Assembly: GCA_934119935.1 (NCBI GenBank)
Contig: CAKOSX010000001.1
Location: 62,001-126,000, forward strand
Origin: an uncultured Clostridia bacterium
GTDB lineage: Bacteria; Bacillota; Clostridia; TANB77; CAG-508
DNA length: 64,000 nt
Direction of reading: 5' to 3'
A program made the position numbers and the translations under genes. The notes below the pieces were generated by a model that searched no databases, was not told where the DNA came from, and saw nothing but the letters and a program-made list of their open reading frames with translations. This document shows positions 60,373 through 64,000 of this stretch, one piece after another (the stretch's first letter is position 1; every line of letters starts with the position of its first letter).

Positions 60373-60978
60373 ATGCAGATTTTTAAGAAAGTAATAAGCA
60401 TAATTGTTATAATAATTTTGCTTCCAATATTATTCGTGAGTGCAACCATACTAATCGATTCATATGCACATCCGGATAAGATACCATCTTTTTTTGGATG
60501 GAAACCATTCATTGTTTTATCAGGCTCGATGGAGACGCAGATATCGGCTGGAGATGTTGTAGTTGTTAAAGAAACAGAAACACAGAATTTAAAGAAAGGC
60601 GATATTATTGCTTTTAAAGATGGTGACATTGTTATTACACATAGAATTGATGAGATAGTTGTTGAAGATGGGACTGCAAGATACATAACAAAAGGAGACA
60701 ATAACAATACCCAAGATGTAGGATATGTATTACCAGAGCAGGTTGAAGGAGTGTATCAATTTAAGGTTGCTCGACTAGGTAATTTAGCGATGTTTATACA
60801 AACTCCTCTTGGAATGATAGTATGCTTGTCTATACCAGTTATTATTATAGTATTGTTGCAAGGGGCAAATTCTAAGAAAGAAAAAGAAGAACTAATTGCA
60901 AGGCTTAATAATCAAAACAAAATGGAAGAAGAAATAGAAAAATTGAAAAAGCAAAATGAAGAACTCATGAAAAAATAA
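60373..60978 (+). CDS. SipW/S26B-type signal peptidase I with coiled-coil tail
   Basis: A 201-residue protein. N-terminal membrane segment (7-28), catalytic Ser52 (IVLSGSMETQISAGD), His90 (IVITHRIDEIVVEDG), the ITKGDNNNTQD box, and a second membrane segment (about 143-162). The last 35 residues form a Glu/Lys coiled coil (EELIARLNNQNKMEEEIEKL). Full S26B pattern and closest to SipW in layout. It is followed after 77 nt by the TasA-like gene at 61056, the same order as sipW-tasA in Bacillus. Confidence 0.93.
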   Translation: MQIFKKVISIIVIIILLPILFVSATILIDSYAHPDKIPSFFGWKPFIVLSGSMETQISAGDVVVVKETETQNLKKGDIIAFKDGDIVITHRIDEIVVEDGTARYITKGDNNNTQDVGYVLPEQVEGVYQFKVARLGNLAMFIQTPLGMIVCLSIPVIIIVLLQGANSKKEKEELIARLNNQNKMEEEIEKLKKQNEELMKK

Positions 60979-60992
60979 CATTGTTTTTAGCT

Positions 60993-61021
60993 TTATAATA
61001 AGAAAATAAAACTTATTATAA
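60993..61021. promoter_or_regulatory. Perfect inverted repeat between signal peptidase and TasA-like gene
   Basis: TTATAATAAG / CTTATTATAA with a 9-nt loop and no T-run. It may act as an mRNA processing or stabilising hairpin that sets the enzyme to substrate ratio. Confidence 0.5.
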
Positions 61022-61055
61022 GATTAAATATAAAACAAAAGAAAGGAGGATTCAA

Positions 61056-61664
61056 ATGAAAAATAACAAAACAGTAAAATTTATGGCTCTAGTATTGTTT
61101 GTTACTATATTAGCAATAATATTAGTATCAGGAACTTATGCAAAATATACTACATCCGCAACAGGTTCAGACAATGCAAGAGTTGCAAAATGGTCTATTA
61201 AATTAGGCGATGAAGATATTGCTAAATCTACAGAAAAGACTTTTGCAATTGACTTATTTAGTACTATCACAAATACTGATGGTTCTGAAGAAAAAAATGT
61301 AAAGAAAACAGACGGATCTTTAATTGCACCTGGTACAATGGGAAGCTTTACTCTTCTATCATTAAAGAATGAATCAGAAGTAAATGCTAAATATAGTGTA
61401 ACTTATACTTTATCAAATGAAAGCGGTGTGCCATTAGAATTTACAACAAACAAGGACGATGAAAGTTCTTGGAAATCTGATTTCACTGCTATAAACGTTA
61501 GCAATGAGGCACTTGCTATGGATGCTACTGCAACTACAGCTACTGTATACTGGAGATGGGCATTCACAAAAGATACAGCAAGAGATACATCTGATACAAC
61601 ACTTGGAACAACAACACCAACTGTTACTTTAACAGCTAAAATAGATGTTGAACAAGCAGACTAA
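61056..61664 (+). CDS. TasA/CalY (camelysin)-like matrix protein
   Basis: A 202-residue protein, the best TasA/CalY match in the window. The signal segment (FMALVLFVTILAIILVSGTY) is followed by AKYTTSATGSDNARVAKWSI, the standard start of mature CalY/TasA proteins. The beta sandwich has IAPGTMGSFTLLSLKNESEVNAKYSVTYTLSN and ends YWRWAFTKDTARDTSDTTLG...LTAKIDVEQAD. The SD is AAAGGAGG. It lies downstream of a SipW-like enzyme and ends at a strong terminator. Probably secreted, polymerising matrix protein; polymerisation is by analogy. Confidence 0.88.
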   Translation: MKNNKTVKFMALVLFVTILAIILVSGTYAKYTTSATGSDNARVAKWSIKLGDEDIAKSTEKTFAIDLFSTITNTDGSEEKNVKKTDGSLIAPGTMGSFTLLSLKNESEVNAKYSVTYTLSNESGVPLEFTTNKDDESSWKSDFTAINVSNEALAMDATATTATVYWRWAFTKDTARDTSDTTLGTTTPTVTLTAKIDVEQAD

Positions 61665-61675
61665 TAAATAATTAT

Positions 61676-61708
61676 AAAAGCTCTATTAAAATAAACAATA
61701 GAGCTTTT
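61676..61708 (+). terminator. Terminator after the TasA/CalY-like gene
   Basis: Perfect 12-bp stem AAAAGCTCTATT / AATAGAGCTTTT. Confidence 0.85.
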
Positions 61709-61776
61709 ATAGAAATATATTGACAAAAGATTTTATACTTTTTTGTGAGTATATTTCTAGTATATGGAGGAGAAAA

Positions 61777-62355
61777 TTGGAACAAAAGGAGCGAATTTCA
61801 AGAGAAAACTTAAAAAGAATAATTTATGTACTGATAATCATAATAGTGATTTTAATACTCTTATTGGTGTGGAAAATGGGAAGAATCGGTGTTGATGAAA
61901 GACCAACATCAGGTAAAACATATACTGATGGAATTGTGGTTACAGAAGATGATATAGGAATTGAAAAAGACACAAAATTGAACATTTTTAATAACGAAAA
62001 GTTTGAAGGGAAAAAAATAATAGCACCACATTCGCAGGGAACATATAAATTTTATATAAGAAATAAATCAAATAGAGATATAAATTACAATATAAAATTT
62101 TCTGATGAAATGAAAAAGTTTGTAAATATGAAATACAGGCTAAAAATAGATAATATATACATAAGAGGAAATGAAGAGGGCTATACTACGATAGAAAACT
62201 TAGATGTAAACAATATAACAGTGCCAAAGGACTCAATAAATATGTTCACTCTGGAATGGTACTGGGAAGATAATGATGAACTAGACACAAAAGTAGGAAC
62301 ATCAGACGAAAGATACTACACTATAAATTTGAAAATAGAAGCTTTTAAAGATTAA
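61777..62355 (+). CDS. Bitopic TasA-like surface protein
   Basis: TTG 61777 follows GGAGGAGAAAA and starts the basic segment EQKERISRENLKR; the ATG-type frame upstream (61720) overlaps the terminator region without an SD. The 192-residue protein has a membrane segment (IIYVLIIIIVILILLLVW) and a beta domain (IIAPHSQGTYKFYIRNKSNRDINYNIKFSDE and MFTLEWYWEDNDELDTKVGT). The ending resembles the TasA-like proteins at 52511 and 53948. It is the last plus-strand gene of the locus and probably belongs to the same matrix system. Confidence 0.75.
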   Translation: MEQKERISRENLKRIIYVLIIIIVILILLLVWKMGRIGVDERPTSGKTYTDGIVVTEDDIGIEKDTKLNIFNNEKFEGKKIIAPHSQGTYKFYIRNKSNRDINYNIKFSDEMKKFVNMKYRLKIDNIYIRGNEEGYTTIENLDVNNITVPKDSINMFTLEWYWEDNDELDTKVGTSDERYYTINLKIEAFKD

Positions 62356-62386
62356 CTATAAATAGGAAACATTTTGGAAACATTTT

Positions 62387-62414
62387 GGGGACGGAGAAAA
62401 AAATGTACAAATTA
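62387..62414 (+). repeat. Half copy of the GGGGACGGAG / TTGTACAAA element
   Basis: GGGGACGGAGAAAAAAATGTACAAA matches the left half of the element at 59092. No inverted partner is nearby. Confidence 0.55.
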
Positions 62415-62508
62415 TAAAGCAGTGATATAAAAAATGTTAAAACTTGTGATTCCTTAAATAGTCTTGTTAAAGAAAAAATACCAGAAGAAAAAATATTCTT
62501 TTGGCATT

Positions 62509-63219
62509 TTATTTTTTTATAAATACAGGAGGTATTTCAAATTTTATATTAAAACATTCAAATTTGTCGGTCTCGCCGGAATCTAGACAATCTAAATAAA
62601 TATCTAGTTCATCTAAGGTTCTACAAGCAGTTATTATTGCTGGATGCAAATTGTAATTAAACAATAACTCGAAAGCTAAATCGAAAGCATATTTAAATGA
62701 TGTTTTTTCTTTATTTCTTACTAATTTAAATGCCTCTCTAAATCTCGATATTGATAAAGGTTTAAAATTTGAAATAGGTAGAGTATATTTTTTATCGATT
62801 ATTTCATTTAAGGGCATGTTTCCATTGTTTTTACTAATTTCCTCTAAATCGGTTACAAAATAGGGTAAAAAAACTTTGCCTTGAGTTTCGGAAATTATCA
62901 AAGTGTTTTCAACAAGATTTTCCGTATTTTGGTGCACGTTTGTGTCTGTAACCTTAGATTGTTCTTGAGATTTCTTTATGTTTTCATTTTGTATATATTT
63001 TTCTATTAAAGGGATTATAGAATACAGAAATTGTTCGATATCGTTATTGTTACTAGAAAGTGCATCAATATTATTGTTATAAGTAACTTCGATATTGGAC
63101 TTAGAATCTTCTGCTTTTTTCGTAAGCTTTGCAATTAAAGAATTATTAATATTACATTTTATTATTGCATCTTTTAAATTTTCTAAAAATGCATTATCAA
63201 AAATTGTCATTTGTTTCAC
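62509..63219 (-). CDS. Uncharacterised cytoplasmic protein, paralogue B of the locus-bracketing pair
   Basis: A 236-residue protein. The C-terminal domain is clearly related to that of 43718-44689: ENTLIISETQGKVFLPYFV, LSISRFREAFKLVRNKE, LFNYNLHPAIITACRTLDELDIYLDCLD. The N-terminal helical part is shorter (about 100 residues). It has no signal peptide, metal or nucleotide motif. It is transcribed against the surface genes and shares the upstream box ATTAATAATATTATA with paralogue A. Function unknown; a role tied to the matrix locus is inferred from this duplicated position. Confidence 0.75.
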   Translation of the reverse strand: MKQMTIFDNAFLENLKDAIIKCNINNSLIAKLTKKAEDSKSNIEVTYNNNIDALSSNNNDIEQFLYSIIPLIEKYIQNENIKKSQEQSKVTDTNVHQNTENLVENTLIISETQGKVFLPYFVTDLEEISKNNGNMPLNEIIDKKYTLPISNFKPLSISRFREAFKLVRNKEKTSFKYAFDLAFELLFNYNLHPAIITACRTLDELDIYLDCLDSGETDKFECFNIKFEIPPVFIKK

Positions 63220-63321
63220 CTCATTAATAATATTATATAGTAATTTAATATTATTTACAACAATAAATTATGAAAAATTGTAAACTTTTGAATGAAGATA
63301 AAAGAAAATGATGAAAAACAC

Positions 63322-63350
63322 TTGACTAGAATAACAAAATGTAGTACAAT
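63322..63350 (+). promoter_or_regulatory. Promoter of infC
   Basis: -35 TTGACT (63322-63327), a 17-bp spacer and -10 TACAAT (63345-63350). Confidence 0.8.
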
Positions 63351-63356
63351 AAGTAA

Positions 63357-63488
63357 TGTTCAAGAAGAAGCAATCCACTTCTCACCTTAGCCGAGTAGCA
63401 AAAGGTAGCAAATAATATTTATCTACAACAAAGTTGTAGGTTTATCGTGTGGGTTGGCTTTATTGAAGTCAATCTTATTTTTTTGGAG
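63357..63488 (+). ncRNA. infC-rpmI-rplT leader RNA (L20 leader-like)
   Basis: The leader between promoter and infC carries GCAATCCACTTCTCACCTTA, a hairpin CTACAACAAAGTTGTAG, and GTGTGGGTTGGC, which can pair with GCAATCCAC-type segments. It then has a terminator-like hairpin TTGGCTTTATTGAAGTCAAT followed by a T-run just before the SD. This matches the layout of the autoregulatory L20 leader of Firmicutes, where free L20 promotes termination. The exact family call rests on recall of that pattern. Confidence 0.65.
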
Positions 63489-63497
63489 GTGTTTTTT

Positions 63498-64000
63498 ATA
63501 AAACAAGAATTACTAATTAATGAAAAAATTAGAGCAAAAGAAGTTCAACTAATTGGAGCAAATGGAGAAAAGCTTGGAGTAGTTGGTATTGAAGAAGCTT
63601 TAGATATGGCTGCAGACGCTAAATTAGATTTAGCTTTAGTATCGCCAAATGCACAGCCACCAGTTTGCAAACTTATGAACTATGGAAAATATAAGTTCGA
63701 GCAAGCTAAAAGAGAAAAAGAATCAAAGAAAAATCAAAAGACATTTGAGCTTAAAGAGTTAAGAGTTACTCCAAACATAGAGCAACATGATTTTGAATTC
63801 AAAGCAAAAAATGCTAGAAAATTCTTACAAGACGGTAACAAAGTTAAGATTACTGTTAGATTTAGAGGAAGAGAGCTAAACTATGTTAAAGCTGGAGAAG
63901 AAACTCTAAACGAATTTATAGAAAACTTATCTGATATTGCAACAGTTGAGAAAAAGCCTTTACTAGAAGGAAAGAATATGTTTGTAATATTAGCAAAAAA
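63498..64000 (+). CDS. infC: Translation initiation factor IF-3 (3' partial)
   Basis: The open frame starts at an ATA codon (63498) placed 8 nt after GGAGG and reads KQELLINEKIRAKEVQLIGA, the normal N-terminus of IF-3; no ATG/GTG/TTG gives that start. infC uses a non-AUG start (AUU in E. coli and B. subtilis) for discrimination-based autoregulation, so AUA is plausible. Visible motifs are CKLMNYGKYKFEQAKREKESKKNQK and KELRVTPNIEQHDFEFKAKNARKFL. It runs off the window end; rpmI and rplT are expected next. Confidence 0.93.
   Translation, partial: MKQELLINEKIRAKEVQLIGANGEKLGVVGIEEALDMAADAKLDLALVSPNAQPPVCKLMNYGKYKFEQAKREKESKKNQKTFELKELRVTPNIEQHDFEFKAKNARKFLQDGNKVKITVRFRGRELNYVKAGEETLNEFIENLSDIATVEKKPLLEGKNMFVILAK

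Noticed and set aside
1..64000. DGR reverse transcriptase, transposase, phage or rRNA/tRNA genes
   Set aside because: I looked for RT catalytic YxDD contexts, DDE or Tyr/Ser recombinase motifs and for cloverleaf or rRNA sequence, and found none that I can support.

Overview
The window is AT-rich and comes from a spore-forming member of the Clostridia or related Firmicutes, most likely an uncultured gut lineage. Evidence: spo0A, spoIIID, yabG, yunB and a SPOCS/LysM spore protein; AGGAGG-type ribosome binding sites; consensus sigma-A promoters; rho-independent terminators; low-G+C codon use; an SSB with two OB folds; scpB, veg and an infC with a non-AUG start. I found no rRNA, tRNA, CRISPR array, transposase or phage gene.

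Layout. (1) 0-7.3 kb, accessory surface region: the tail of a repeat protein, a membrane-anchored protein with the hallmarks of a GT80 sialyltransferase, a sortase, a small membrane protein, an XRE repressor, and three tandem genes that share one type IV pilin-like N-terminus but carry different C-terminal modules. Two of the three contain a GC-rich, hypervariable C-terminal segment with the signature of a diversity-generating retroelement (DGR) variable region; no reverse transcriptase or template repeat lies in the window. Two near-identical palindromes sit in the divergent promoters of the XRE gene and the array. (2) 7.4-30.2 kb, mostly housekeeping: metG, a NodB-fold pseudoenzyme, ssb, scpB, proS, a DUF4364 gene, a J-domain membrane protein, a DapB-like dehydrogenase, trmB, a cytosolic alpha-amylase, a deaminase, mscS, an OmpR-type two-component system, a WG-repeat protein, an aluminium-resistance-type PLP enzyme, a BaiN-like flavoprotein, a YigZ protein, spo0A and spoIIID. 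Two families of structured intergenic repeats are scattered here. (3) 30.6-55.9 kb: yabG, then a long surface-assembly locus. It holds a hairpin-controlled small ORF, a coiled-coil protein, a 3093-residue secreted beta-solenoid protein, five SipW/S26B-type signal peptidases (one degenerate), many TasA/camelysin-like single-pass secreted proteins, a membrane-anchored McrB-like AAA+ ATPase and a DUF2357-like partner. (4) 55.9-64 kb: veg, a SPOCS/LysM protein, yunB, rpsI and rplM, a second signal peptidase/TasA-like module, a paralogue of an uncharacterised antisense-oriented gene, and the start of infC behind an L20-type leader.

Working together: the 31.5-62.4 kb block looks like a system for making an extracellular protein polymer or matrix. 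Signal peptidases sit beside the short, TasA-like substrates they probably process. The giant solenoid protein may be the scaffold or adhesin, and the AAA+/DUF2357 pair and the coiled-coil proteins are candidates for cytoplasmic assembly or quality-control machinery. Helically phased TTACAA repeats upstream of several of these promoters suggest shared control by a response regulator of the PhoB/OmpR type. The 3.4 kb pilin-like array has the same upstream box, which would link variable surface proteins and matrix proteins in one regulon. These functional links are inference from sequence and gene order only.
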